Positions 1-9,187 of a stretch of DNA of 31,653 bases are shown here, one piece after another. Location: NCBI GenBank assembly GCA_049604415.1, contig JBMYTN010000047.1, forward strand, positions 1 to 31,653, read 5' to 3'. The stretch is from JBMYTN01 sp049604415. GTDB taxonomy: Bacteria; Pseudomonadota; Alphaproteobacteria; Rhodospirillales; Rhodospirillaceae. How positions within the stretch are numbered: position 1 is the first letter of the stretch; every line of letters begins with the position of its first letter. The notes under the pieces are model-generated. The model did no database searches. It was not told the origin of the DNA and was given only the letters and a program-made list of their open reading frames with translations. A program made the translations under genes and the position numbers.

Positions 1-100
1 CAGGTCTCTTTGCATCAGAATCTGGGTAACTCTTCGGGGCTCCCAATCTGATCAGCGCCTCTATCTCTCCGCTTGATCAGCAATCTTCACGGTCGACTCA

Positions 101-1108
101 TCAGGCTTGATAGAAGTCCCGATACCATTTGACGAAGTTTTCCACACCGATTTCGACCGGTGTTTTGGCTTCATATCCTGTGTCGGCTTGGAGCGTGTTC
201 ACATCAGCCCAGGTGCCTGGCACATCACCTTTCTGCATCGGCAGCATCTCTTTTTTCGCTGTGATGCCGAGACATTCCTCAAGGAGTGAGACATAGGTCA
301 TGAGCGGGACGGCGCGGCAGTTACCGATATTGTAAATCGCTACCGGTGCCACGGGGCTGGTGTTTGCCGCTGGGATTGGGTCTGTTTTGCCTGTGGGGGC
401 TGGAACCCGATCTAAGGCTCGCAAGACTCCTTCAGCGATATCATCAATATAGGTAAAGTCGCGGATCATATTGCCGCCATTGAACAATTTGATCGGCTCT
501 CCTGCGAGCATGGCCTTAGTAAACAGGAACAGGGCCATATCTGGGCGTCCCCATGGCCCATAAACGGTAAAAAACCGCAGGCCCGTACAGGGTACATTGA
601 ACATATGCGCGTAAGAATGGGCCATGACTTCGTTGGCGCGTTTGGTCGCGGCATAGAAGGTCAAGGGATGGTCTGCCGGATGCGTTACGGCAAAGGGTTG
701 TTCGGTGTTGGCACCATAGACCGAACTGGTCGAGGCATAGACCAAGTGTTCGATCTCATGGGCTCGGGCTGCTTCTAGGATTGAGAAAAAGCCGATCAGA
801 TTGCTGTCCACATACGCCCTTGGGTTTTCGATGCTATAGCGCACCCCCGCTTGGGCGGCGAGGTTGATGATCCGGTCAGGGCGGTGCTGTGCCACAGTTG
901 CCATGACTGCTGCGCTGTCTGCTAAGTCTGCGCGCACCTCCGCATAGCCCTCAAAGACTGCCAGGCGCGCAGCCCGGGCCTCTTTGAGCGACACATCGTA
1001 ATACGTACTGAAATTGTCTAGGCCGATGACCTGGTCGCCGCGGTTCAACAGACGTAGGGCGACATGGTTGCCGATAAAGCCGGCACTTCCGGTGACAAGA
1101 ACCTTCAC
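101..1108 (-). CDS. UDP-glucuronate 4-epimerase-like NAD-dependent sugar epimerase
   Basis: This is an extended short-chain dehydrogenase that most likely interconverts UDP-glucuronate and UDP-galacturonate in the cytoplasm, supplying GalA for polysaccharide. Counting from the GTG at 1108, the NAD-binding GSAGFIG lies at residues 7-13 and the catalytic YAATK at 152-156. An AGVRYSIENP stretch and a C-terminal GDVPGTWAD segment are typical of the UDP-GlcA epimerase branch rather than GalE. The frame stays open to another GTG at 1144. I prefer 1108 because the protein then begins at the usual VKVLVTG position and has the family's normal length (335 residues). It is the last gene of the minus-strand rhamnose operon, about 200 bases after rfbA. 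The family is fairly sure; the exact substrate is inferred from similarity and context. Confidence 0.85.
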   Translation of the reverse strand: MKVLVTGSAGFIGNHVALRLLNRGDQVIGLDNFSTYYDVSLKEARAARLAVFEGYAEVRADLADSAAVMATVAQHRPDRIINLAAQAGVRYSIENPRAYVDSNLIGFFSILEAARAHEIEHLVYASTSSVYGANTEQPFAVTHPADHPLTFYAATKRANEVMAHSYAHMFNVPCTGLRFFTVYGPWGRPDMALFLFTKAMLAGEPIKLFNGGNMIRDFTYIDDIAEGVLRALDRVPAPTGKTDPIPAANTSPVAPVAIYNIGNCRAVPLMTYVSLLEECLGITAKKEMLPMQKGDVPGTWADVNTLQADTGYEAKTPVEIGVENFVKWYRDFYQA

Positions 1109-1311
1109 GGGGCGGGTCCGACGTAATTTTGAGAGGGGCAGCACTCCGAAGCGCTGTCCGAAGCGTTGCGTATATACCCCACCGAGACCCAGGGCGGGTA
1201 GTCCTTAAAAAACCACTCTGATGAACCTAGAGCCATTTCTGCGGTGATCGACGCTTGGAGATAGCCTCTGAAGTCACCTTGGTTCAGGCCCTTCCGCTTA
1301 AAAGCACCAGG

Positions 1312-2181
<870 letters not shown>

Positions 2182-2214
2182 GGATTTCCCCTTCCTGATA
2201 CGGGTTCTGCCTCC

Positions 2215-3114
2215 TCAGGCTGTCATAAGACGCTGAATGGTTTGTGCCGTGGCGGTTCGCCAATCTGGCAGCACCAAGCCGTAACAGTGCTGCAGTTTGG
2301 TGCCATCAAGCCGAGAGTTTGCTGGTCGTTGTGCCGGCGTTGGATAGGCGGATGTGGGAATGGGTTCCACCGCAACCGCCTTCCCGGCTTGACGGAAAAT
2401 TTCTTCCGCAAAGGCCGCCCAGGTGGCTTCACCTGTTGCGGCCAGATGGAAAACTCCACGCAAATGGGGGCTTGGGTCGGAGGTGACCTGGCCTGCGATC
2501 GCCAAAATCGCATCGGCGATGTCCAAAGCGGAGGTCGGTCGACCCTGTTGGTCGGCGACAATGGGCAACTGGTCGCGGTCCTCAGCCAAGCGCAGCATGG
2601 TTTTCACGAAATTATTGCCAAAAGGGGAGTAGACCCATGCGGTGCGCAAAATGACGTGGTTGGGCGTGGCCTCTTGGACTTGCTTTTCCCCCTCCAGCTT
2701 TGAAGCGCCATAGACAGAGAGAGGACCCGTTGCATCATCTTCGACATAGGGATCGGGTTTTGTGCCCGCAAACACATAGTCCGTCGACAGGTGGATGATC
2801 GGCACATCAAGCGCTTGGGCCGCCTGGGCGATCGCTCCAGCCCCCGTGCCATTGATGGCGAAGGCCAATTCCGGCTCACTTTCCGCCTTATCAACGGCGG
2901 TATAGGCGGCTGCGGAGACAATCACATCGGGCTTTTGTGCCTGCAGCGCCGGCATCACAGTCTCTGGGGCAGAGAGATCCATCTCGGGGCGCCCAACCGG
3001 AAGGATGGTCATCCCGACCCCAGGGCCACGCTCCCGCAAGGCCGTGACCACTTGACCGTCTTTTCCCGTGACGGCGATGCGCAATTCTCGAACTGGCAGG
3101 TTTTCAGAACTCAT
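2215..3114 (-). CDS. rfbD: dTDP-4-dehydrorhamnose reductase
   Basis: RfbD/RmlD performs the last step, reducing dTDP-4-keto-L-rhamnose to dTDP-L-rhamnose with NAD(P)H. The cofactor loop GKDGQV is at residues 17-22, STDYVF at 110-115, and the catalytic YGASK at 135-139. A C-terminal RPANSRLD segment is also typical. The length of 299 residues is normal. The ATG at 3114 follows the rfbB stop codon by 4 bases. Its AAGAAGG ribosome-binding site lies within the end of rfbB, so translation of the two genes is likely coupled. Confidence 0.97.
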   Translation of the reverse strand: MSSENLPVRELRIAVTGKDGQVVTALRERGPGVGMTILPVGRPEMDLSAPETVMPALQAQKPDVIVSAAAYTAVDKAESEPELAFAINGTGAGAIAQAAQALDVPIIHLSTDYVFAGTKPDPYVEDDATGPLSVYGASKLEGEKQVQEATPNHVILRTAWVYSPFGNNFVKTMLRLAEDRDQLPIVADQQGRPTSALDIADAILAIAGQVTSDPSPHLRGVFHLAATGEATWAAFAEEIFRQAGKAVAVEPIPTSAYPTPAQRPANSRLDGTKLQHCYGLVLPDWRTATAQTIQRLMTA

Positions 3115-3118
3115 GGTC

Positions 3119-4174
3119 TCAGGCCTTCTTGAGCACCCCTAAGCGCGCACCGTCATAGACACCATCGCGCAGGGGGCGCCACCACCAATCATTGTTCAGA
3201 TACCACTGAACGGTTTTCTCGATCCCGCTGTCGAAGGTTTCTTCAGCCTTCCAGCCGAGCTCCGTTTCCAGCTTGGTGGCATCAATGGCGTAGCGGGCAT
3301 CATGTCCCGGTCTGTCGGTGACGAATTGGATGAGTTTGTCATGGGGAGCGTCTGCGGGTCGTTCTATGTCCATTAAAGCGCAGATCCGGCGAACCACATC
3401 AATGTTACGGCGCTCATTGCGGCCGCCAACATTGTATTTTTCGCCAAGCCGTCCGCGTTCTGCGATCAGATGCAAGGCTTTGGCATGGTCCTCGACATAG
3501 AGCCAGTCGCGAACATTGATGCCTTTGCCATAGATCGGTAAGAGCTTGCCCTCAAGGGCATTGAGAATAATCAGCGGGATCAGTTTTTCCGGAAAATGAT
3601 AGGGCCCATAATTGTTAGAGCAATTCGAAACCACAACCGGCAAGCCATATGTTCTGCCCCAGGACAGGGCCAGATGGTCGCTGGCGGCTTTGGAGGCGGA
3701 ATAGGGCGAAGAGGGATCATAAGGCGTTTCTTCCGAGAACAGCCCCTTCTCGCCTAGGGACCCATAGACCTCATCGGTTGAAACATGCAGGAACCGAAAA
3801 GCCTGCTGTTCTGCGTCTGGCAGGCCCGACCAATAGTCCCGCGCGGCTTCCAAAAGGGTGAAACTGCCAACCACATTGGTGGTGATAAACGCCCCTGCGC
3901 CAGTAATCGATCGGTCAACATGGCTCTCTGCGGCCAGATGCATGATCCGGGTCGGTTTGAAGGAGGAAAAGGCCTCCACCATTGCTGCCCGGTCACAAAT
4001 ATCGGCCTGTAGGAAGTGATAATTTGGGGCGTTCTCAATCACCTTTAGGGATGCGAGATTGCCCGCATAGGTCAGCTTGTCGATATTTAGAACGGTCGCG
4101 CCGACCTCTCCGACCAGGTGACGCACCAAGGCCGAGCCGATGAAGCCAGCCCCACCGGTGACAAGAATACGCAT
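3119..4174 (-). CDS. rfbB: dTDP-glucose 4,6-dehydratase
   Basis: RfbB/RmlB converts dTDP-glucose to dTDP-4-keto-6-deoxyglucose using bound NAD. The Rossmann signature GGAGFIG is at residues 7-13 and AAESHVDRSI at 81-90. The dehydratase TDE triad is at 133-135 and YSASK at 158-162. The length of 351 residues is typical. The ATG at 4174 has a good GGAAGGA ribosome-binding site. It sits 122 bases after rfbC and runs directly into rfbD. Confidence 0.97.
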   Translation of the reverse strand: MRILVTGGAGFIGSALVRHLVGEVGATVLNIDKLTYAGNLASLKVIENAPNYHFLQADICDRAAMVEAFSSFKPTRIMHLAAESHVDRSITGAGAFITTNVVGSFTLLEAARDYWSGLPDAEQQAFRFLHVSTDEVYGSLGEKGLFSEETPYDPSSPYSASKAASDHLALSWGRTYGLPVVVSNCSNNYGPYHFPEKLIPLIILNALEGKLLPIYGKGINVRDWLYVEDHAKALHLIAERGRLGEKYNVGGRNERRNIDVVRRICALMDIERPADAPHDKLIQFVTDRPGHDARYAIDATKLETELGWKAEETFDSGIEKTVQWYLNNDWWWRPLRDGVYDGARLGVLKKA

Positions 4175-4213
4175 GTGATGTCCTTCCCCTTAAGATCAAC
4201 CACATCTGTCAGT

Positions 4214-4275
4214 TAGAGCCATTTGTTTTGTCGCAATTTAGCGCCGCCGAACCGGGTTCACTCCGATAGAATGCC
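4214..4275. repeat. Degenerate copy of the intergenic palindromic element
   Basis: The rfbC-rfbB gap begins this stretch with TAGAGCC and carries CCGCCGAACCGG followed by CACT, CG and AATGCC. These match the right-hand half of the clearer elements at 4886-4938 and 20285-20335. The left half has diverged. It is probably an eroded relative, seen by eye only. Confidence 0.4.
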
Positions 4276-4296
4276 CCGATTTGATCGCAAAGAGCT

Positions 4297-4860
4297 CTAG
4301 GCTTGAAAAACAAAGGACTCTGGTAGGTCCTTCAGAAGTGGGTGGATTTTATCTTTCTCTGAAAGCCGCGCCGTTGTCAGGTCAACGGGCCAGTCGATCC
4401 CGATGGCCGGATCATCCCAGCGTAGGCCGCGATCATGGGACGGGCTATAGGGAGCGGTGACCTTATAGTGCATAGCGGTGTCGGGCAGAAGGGTAACGAA
4501 GCCATGTGCAAAGCCGGTAGGCACCCAAAGCTGTGCGGCGTTCTCTTCACTTAACTCGACACCGACCCATTGACCAAAGGTCGGGGAGCCAACCCGAATA
4601 TCAACGGCGACATCATAGAGTGCGCCAGCGATGCATCGCACCAATTTGCCTTGAGCGAATGGGTCGAGTTGAAAATGCAGACCGCGGACCGTTCCGACTT
4701 CTGCGGAGAGGGACTGGTTGTCTTGGACGAACCCGACATCGGCAATGTTTTCCCGGAACCAGGCGTCCTTAAAGGTTTCCATAAAGTAGCCCCGGTTATC
4801 ACCGTGACGTTGCGGGGTGATTTTGACCACACCGGGCAGGGCAAGGGCTTCAAAGCGCAT
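4297..4860 (-). CDS. rfbC: dTDP-4-dehydrorhamnose 3,5-epimerase
   Basis: RfbC/RmlC epimerises C3 and C5 of dTDP-4-keto-6-deoxyglucose to give dTDP-4-keto-L-rhamnose. It is a cupin of normal length (187 residues). Visible family features are FMETF near the N terminus, the VRGLHFQ segment with catalytic His62, VPTGFAHGF around residue 119, and the HYKVTAPYSP substrate segment at 131-140. It is the first of the four rml genes on this strand. A 53-base palindromic element lies a short distance upstream (4886-4938). Confidence 0.97.
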   Translation of the reverse strand: MRFEALALPGVVKITPQRHGDNRGYFMETFKDAWFRENIADVGFVQDNQSLSAEVGTVRGLHFQLDPFAQGKLVRCIAGALYDVAVDIRVGSPTFGQWVGVELSEENAAQLWVPTGFAHGFVTLLPDTAMHYKVTAPYSPSHDRGLRWDDPAIGIDWPVDLTTARLSEKDKIHPLLKDLPESFVFQA

Positions 4861-4885
4861 GACGTCTCACTGGAGTTTTGGTCGC

Positions 4886-4938
4886 TAGAGTATTTTCAGC
4901 CGAACCGGGCACCAGTTCGGCGGTTCGAACATGCTCTA
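4886..4938. repeat. Intergenic palindromic repeat, copy 1
   Basis: An imperfect inverted repeat begins TAGAG and ends CTCTA. Its inner arms are CAGCCGAACCGG and its complement-like CCAGTTCGGCGG. Read on the minus strand it aligns almost base for base with 20285-20335. It lies between rfbC and the large glycosyltransferase gene, both read on minus, so it would be transcribed as a stem-loop. It resembles dispersed REP-like elements of alphaproteobacteria. Confidence 0.75.
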
Positions 4939-5032
4939 ACGTTTCAGGCGATCAGATCTCGGGGGGAAACTAGCCGCCCTGAGGCCGAACGCAAAACCCT
5001 TTGTGCACATCAGGGCTCTCGCCTGGTTGGCG

Positions 5033-8029
5033 CTACCAGTATTTGATCACCCGGGAAACCTCGGCCATTCTGAAATCTTCCGACTGCAGGGAGAGATTGG
5101 GACTGTAATAGGGGTCGTTCAGGAGCAGTTTGCCCCAGCGCGCCTTCATTTTTTCTCTCTCGGCATTAAACCGCTTCAGCTTTTTCGGGTCGTCTTCATA
5201 ACCACGGGTCTTCGACTCATAGTGGATGAGCTCTGCATAGGGGGTCCAAACATTGGAATACCCCTTCTCCCGCACACGAAGGCAGAAATCGACGTCGTTT
5301 AGGGCGACGGTGAAGCTTTCATCTAGCCCCCCAACCTCATGGTAGATTTCAGCCCGGACAGTGAGACAGGCCGCCGTTACTGCTGAGAATTCCGAGGCCA
5401 GAATGGCGCGACCCAAATAGCCCGGTGCTCCATAAGGCGTATGTTTGTGGGAATGGCCAGCAACACCCCCAATACCCAACACCACGCCGCCATGTTGGAG
5501 CGTCTTGTCGGGATACCAAAGACGGGCCCCAACACAACCGACATGGGGGCGTTGGGCGTGGCTGGCCATTTCTCGCAACCAGTCGCTGTTTAAGACTTCC
5601 GTGTCATTGTTGAGCAAGGTCAGGATGTGGCCCGTGGCAATGGCCGCAGCTTTGTTGTTGAGCGCTGAAAAATTAAACGGACTGTCATCCCGCAAGACCC
5701 TGATATTCGGCCGCATCGTTAAGTCCTGCAGATAGGCCAAGGCTTCCGCATCATCACTGCCATTATCCACAATGATGATTTCATAATCCGGATAATCCGT
5801 ACGCGTTAGAATGCTGTCGATGCAGGTGCGCAGCAAATCCACATAATTGCGCGTTGGGATGATGATGGAGACTTTGGCGCGGTCAGGATCCAAATCATAG
5901 AGAATGCGCTGATGAACTGAAATGTCCGGTGCTTCAATCACCTTGGCTTTGATCTTTTTGCGATCCAAATGCTCCTGGAGGGCGCGCAAGGCTGCCGGCC
6001 GGGCATAGTCTTTGGCATCGATGCTCGAGGCTGTGCTTTGTTCATGAACGCGCCAATGGTAGAGCACCCGCGGGATATGAACAATTTGATCGCGATCCAA
6101 ATCTTCCACAAAGCGCAGGGCCAGGTCATAGTCCTGAGCCCCTTCAAAACCGGCTCGAAAGCCGCCAATCGCATCAATGCGATCCTTTTTATAGACCCCC
6201 AGATGACAGATCATGTTCTGGGCTAAGAAAAGATCATAATTATAGTTACATTTGAAATACGGATCCAACCGTCGGCCGTCGACATCAATCTTGTCTTCAT
6301 CTGAATAAAACAGCAGAGCCTGTGGGTGCCGGATCATGGTTTCGACAACGCAATATAACGCATGAGGCGTCAGGACATCATCATGGTCCAGCAGCGTTAT
6401 CCACTCTCCGGATGCAATCTCCAGAGCAGAATTTGAGGCCTTCGAGATATGGCCGTTCTCTTCTCGGAACACCACTTTGATCCGGGAATCGATCATTTGA
6501 TATTTTTTCAGAGCATCGCGGACTGCTTTTTTGGGCGAGCAGTCATCTGCGATACAGAGTTCCCAATGATCATAGGTTTGCGCCAACACGCTCTCGATAG
6601 CAGCGCGCAACATATCCAGTGGTGTATTGTAAACCGGCATAATAATGGAGATCAGCGGTCTATAGGTGAGCGCTTGAGCCGCCTCTTTCATGAGCCAGAG
6701 ATCTTCGTCCCAGAGGGGATCGTTGCGTTCAATCCATCGAACATAGTGCTCTCTGGGGTCCTGTGCGGGTATAATAGGACCTGTAATTTCCTGGTACCCG
6801 GAGCGCACTCCGCCCCCGCTCCATTTTGCAATACTCCGAATCGTACGGACCGCCACCCGCACTGGTCGCGTAGCTTGCCATGAGGTTGACCGAAGCAAGG
6901 CATCGACCTGTTTTTTATTCGCTTCGGCAAGTTCCTCATATCTTGCAGCGCGCTGATCGAGGGTCTTAAAGCGTTGTAACAATTTGTAAATTTCTTGACT
7001 GCGCTGTGTTAAGGCGGCTTTGGCCGCTTCAGCGCTATCGAACGCTTTGGCTTTTTCTAGACGTTGTCTCTCGAGTTCGCCCACGAGAGCCTGTTTGGTG
7101 TTGATCTCAGCCTGTTTCATCTTTTCAACGATGGGGCAGGCTTGGCTGAATTGAGCAAAAACCTCATCAAGCTGTATAAAGGCCCGTTCAGAATTTGGAT
7201 GCGCTTCAAGAACTGACAGGGCTTCAAACGTCGTTCGCGCCCAATCCTGCAGCAGAGGGTCCAGCAACAATGCGTCTTGGTCCCGAACAGATAGGCGTTC
7301 CATCTGTGCTTGGAAGTGAGACATCAGGGGACTGATTTCGGGTGCTGTATAAAGCGCTGTTTTTCCAGTTTTTGCGATGATTAGATCGTAAATAGATTGC
7401 CAGTTTGTTTTCAGCTGACTCTGGGAAATCACCAGCCGATCTAGGGTGCGTGTGGTCTGTTCGGCTTCAAGCATTTGTCGTAGCCAGAGCATGACGCTTT
7501 CGCCACGGTGTATTTGGTCCACTTGTTCGACGGCCAGGCAGGCATCCAAGGGACTGCATATAAAGAGAACGGGAATGACTTGAATATTGGTCTCTGAAAG
7601 AGCCTCCAGAAAGAGCGGGAACAAACGTGTATCTGTGCTGCCATTGATCAAGAAGGTGGAGTTCTTACCAAAAACCTGACTGATAGAAGCTCTGATGTCT
7701 GCGGCAATCTCCTCCCGTCGGCTGGAAACAAGTCGATCAAGGGCAAGGGGATGCCAGTCTGTTTTTGCGCTCCCAATTTCTTTCAGCAGAGAGTCCTGAA
7801 AGACCGTTAGTGTTTCGGAGGTTCCGATCTCCGACTTCCCCGTGTTGGATGGCTTTATTTGGTCAAAAGGAAGCTTTATACCCATTAAGCTAAATAAATG
7901 TGCTAAGCTCGATGTCCCGCTATGGCGCATTCCTAGCAGATAAAAGCAAAACCTCTTAGGATCAGAATCATTTTTTTTAAATGTTTGTTTTCTTGTGCTC
8001 GGTTTTTTAATCGGAAGATCATTCGTCAT
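5033..8029 (-). CDS. Sulfotransferase-like/double GT2 glycosyltransferase fusion
   Basis: Counted from the ATG at 8029, a sulfotransferase-like domain occupies about residues 26-270, with a P-loop GMRHSGTSS at 33-41. A charged helical (probably coiled-coil) region follows at roughly 300-380. Two GT-A family 2 domains come next: about 459-670, with SIIMPVYN, DHDD at 548-551 and a YSDEDK segment; and about 719-930, with SIIIPTRN and NND at 807-809. Such double GT2 proteins typically build rhamnan-like O-antigen chains in the cytoplasm. In the sulfotransferase-like part, the usual R-x-P-x-D segment reads CSPLD, with Cys158 in place of the usual arginine, so sulfate transfer is doubtful. The frame extends to a TTG at 8125 without a ribosome-binding site; I prefer the ATG at 8029. 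Acceptor and linkage are unknown. It lies upstream of rfbC on the same strand. Confidence 0.85.
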   Translation of the reverse strand: MTNDLPIKKPSTRKQTFKKNDSDPKRFCFYLLGMRHSGTSSLAHLFSLMGIKLPFDQIKPSNTGKSEIGTSETLTVFQDSLLKEIGSAKTDWHPLALDRLVSSRREEIAADIRASISQVFGKNSTFLINGSTDTRLFPLFLEALSETNIQVIPVLFICSPLDACLAVEQVDQIHRGESVMLWLRQMLEAEQTTRTLDRLVISQSQLKTNWQSIYDLIIAKTGKTALYTAPEISPLMSHFQAQMERLSVRDQDALLLDPLLQDWARTTFEALSVLEAHPNSERAFIQLDEVFAQFSQACPIVEKMKQAEINTKQALVGELERQRLEKAKAFDSAEAAKAALTQRSQEIYKLLQRFKTLDQRAARYEELAEANKKQVDALLRSTSWQATRPVRVAVRTIRSIAKWSGGGVRSGYQEITGPIIPAQDPREHYVRWIERNDPLWDEDLWLMKEAAQALTYRPLISIIMPVYNTPLDMLRAAIESVLAQTYDHWELCIADDCSPKKAVRDALKKYQMIDSRIKVVFREENGHISKASNSALEIASGEWITLLDHDDVLTPHALYCVVETMIRHPQALLFYSDEDKIDVDGRRLDPYFKCNYNYDLFLAQNMICHLGVYKKDRIDAIGGFRAGFEGAQDYDLALRFVEDLDRDQIVHIPRVLYHWRVHEQSTASSIDAKDYARPAALRALQEHLDRKKIKAKVIEAPDISVHQRILYDLDPDRAKVSIIIPTRNYVDLLRTCIDSILTRTDYPDYEIIIVDNGSDDAEALAYLQDLTMRPNIRVLRDDSPFNFSALNNKAAAIATGHILTLLNNDTEVLNSDWLREMASHAQRPHVGCVGARLWYPDKTLQHGGVVLGIGGVAGHSHKHTPYGAPGYLGRAILASEFSAVTAACLTVRAEIYHEVGGLDESFTVALNDVDFCLRVREKGYSNVWTPYAELIHYESKTRGYEDDPKKLKRFNAEREKMKARWGKLLLNDPYYSPNLSLQSEDFRMAEVSRVIKYW

Positions 8030-8337
8030 AGAATCATGCACCAGCAACAGCCCAGCCCCTCTATTGCATTGACACTGTAAAGCGACAAAAGGGAGCTTTG
8101 ATGGACAACAGAGAGGACGAAACAATAGGAGGCTGATTTTGGGCCTCGGTCTAAGGCCCGCAGGCCGCCCCTTTAATGAGTCCTGACCCTTGAGTAGGTC
8201 TCAGGATCCGTGGCGCAGAACCTGACAGCTTCGGCATTTTTCGGCAAGAAATTGTTACAGTGAACTGGAGCCTAGATGTTTGTGGGGGGACTTCCTCCAC
8301 CTCCATCACCGATCCCAACAAGTCCGCATAGGAGTGC

Positions 8338-8364
8338 TGAGACATTATTAGTAATAGTGTCTCA
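8338..8364. promoter_or_regulatory. 27-base palindrome with TGAGACA ends
   Basis: Left arm TGAGACATTATTA and right arm TAATAGTGTCTCA surround a single central G at 8351, with one mismatch between arms. It lies upstream of the recombinase promoter candidate. It could be an operator or a recombinase core site; the sequence alone does not decide. Confidence 0.55.
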
Positions 8365-8401
8365 TATGGCTTGAAGCGATGATGGCGCTATGCGCTTGTG
8401 G

Positions 8402-8428
8402 TTTACAGCTAATAGACTGAAATATAAT
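8402..8428 (+). promoter_or_regulatory. Candidate promoter of the recombinase gene
   Basis: TTTACA at 8402-8407 and a perfect TATAAT at 8423-8428 are separated by 15 bases, slightly shorter than ideal. The site lies about 90 bases before the recombinase ATG, between the two TGAGAC palindromes. Confidence 0.4.
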
Positions 8429-8465
8429 GGAATAGTCCAATCTTAGTTTGCTCTGAAAAGTAATT

Positions 8466-8495
8466 TGTGAGACATCTCACACGGATTTTGTCTCA
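8466..8495. promoter_or_regulatory. Second TGAGA palindrome plus a half site
   Basis: TGTGAGA (8466-8472) and TCTCACA (8475-8481) form perfect arms around CA. Another half site, GTCTCA, follows at 8490-8495. The group sits between the candidate promoter and the recombinase start, a usual place for an operator. The same TGAGAC word forms the ends of the palindrome at 8338-8364. Confidence 0.5.
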
Positions 8496-8515
8496 TCCTC
8501 AACAGGGTGATCTCA

Positions 8516-9139
8516 ATGGTGCATATTGAAAAGCACCCCACTGGATCTGATGCTGGTATGCGGCTGTATGATGCCCAAGGCTGCCGGCTTTATCTGACGC
8601 TCGATGAGCGCCATGCTTTTCTGCGCGCTGCGGAAACCAGTGAACGGAGCACGCGCACCTTCTGCATGACCTTGGCCTATTCTGGCTGCCGGATTTCGGA
8701 AGCTTTGGCGTTGACAGTGAACCGTGTTGACTTTGGTGCGGGTGTTTTGGTGTTTGAGAGTTTGAAGAAGCGTCGCGAGGGTGTCTATCGCGCTGTGCCC
8801 ATACCGCCCGCGATTTTGGATGCTTTGGATTTGGTCCATGGGGTGCGGGAGGCCCAAGGTCGATCAAAGGGCCAGGACTTACGGCTGTGGCCGGTTTCCA
8901 GAGCCACGGCATCCAGGCGTATTGCTCAAGTGATGCGTTTGGCTGGTATCCAAGGCCCCCAAGCGAGTGCGAAGGGATTGAGGCATGGGTTTGGCGTTCA
9001 GGCCGTGTCCGTTGGTATACCCTTGAATTTGGTGCAAAGATGGCTCGGCCATGCCCAGATGAGCACCACTGCGATTTATGCCAACGCGGTTGGCTCGGAG
9101 GAGCAGGCCATGGTCGCTAGGATGTGGCACCAAGAATGA
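8516..9139 (+). CDS. Compact tyrosine recombinase (catalytic domain only)
   Basis: This is a site-specific recombinase/integrase of the tyrosine family. Counted from the ATG at 8516, the catalytic residues are Arg59 in SGCRISEAL, a Lys at 84-85, Lys153-x-x-Arg156 in the KGLRHGFG motif, His179 in LGHA and nucleophile Tyr188 in TTAIYAN. Lys153 occupies the place where many relatives have His. The protein is only 207 residues long and seems to lack the N-terminal SAM-like arm-binding domain. An in-frame GTG exists at 8507, but AGGGTGA just before 8516 supports the ATG. Such small recombinases occur on plasmids, where they may resolve dimers or move cassettes. Its target is unknown; two palindromes lie directly upstream. 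Confidence 0.85.
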   Translation: MVHIEKHPTGSDAGMRLYDAQGCRLYLTLDERHAFLRAAETSERSTRTFCMTLAYSGCRISEALALTVNRVDFGAGVLVFESLKKRREGVYRAVPIPPAILDALDLVHGVREAQGRSKGQDLRLWPVSRATASRRIAQVMRLAGIQGPQASAKGLRHGFGVQAVSVGIPLNLVQRWLGHAQMSTTAIYANAVGSEEQAMVARMWHQE

Positions 9140-9187
9140 TGGTCCTTAAACCGTAACTTCAAGCACGCATTACAGGAGACGTGCATC

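Noticed and set aside
5033..8125. TTG start at 8125 for the large fusion protein
   Set aside because: No ribosome-binding site, and the added residues look non-coding; the ATG at 8029 is more plausible.
8141..8159. GGGCCT/AGGCCC hairpin as a terminator
   Set aside because: The stem is six base pairs, no T tract follows, and no gene ends there.
8151..8345. 64-codon minus-strand frame before the recombinase
   Set aside because: No ribosome-binding site or family features; it overlaps part of the TGAGAC palindrome.
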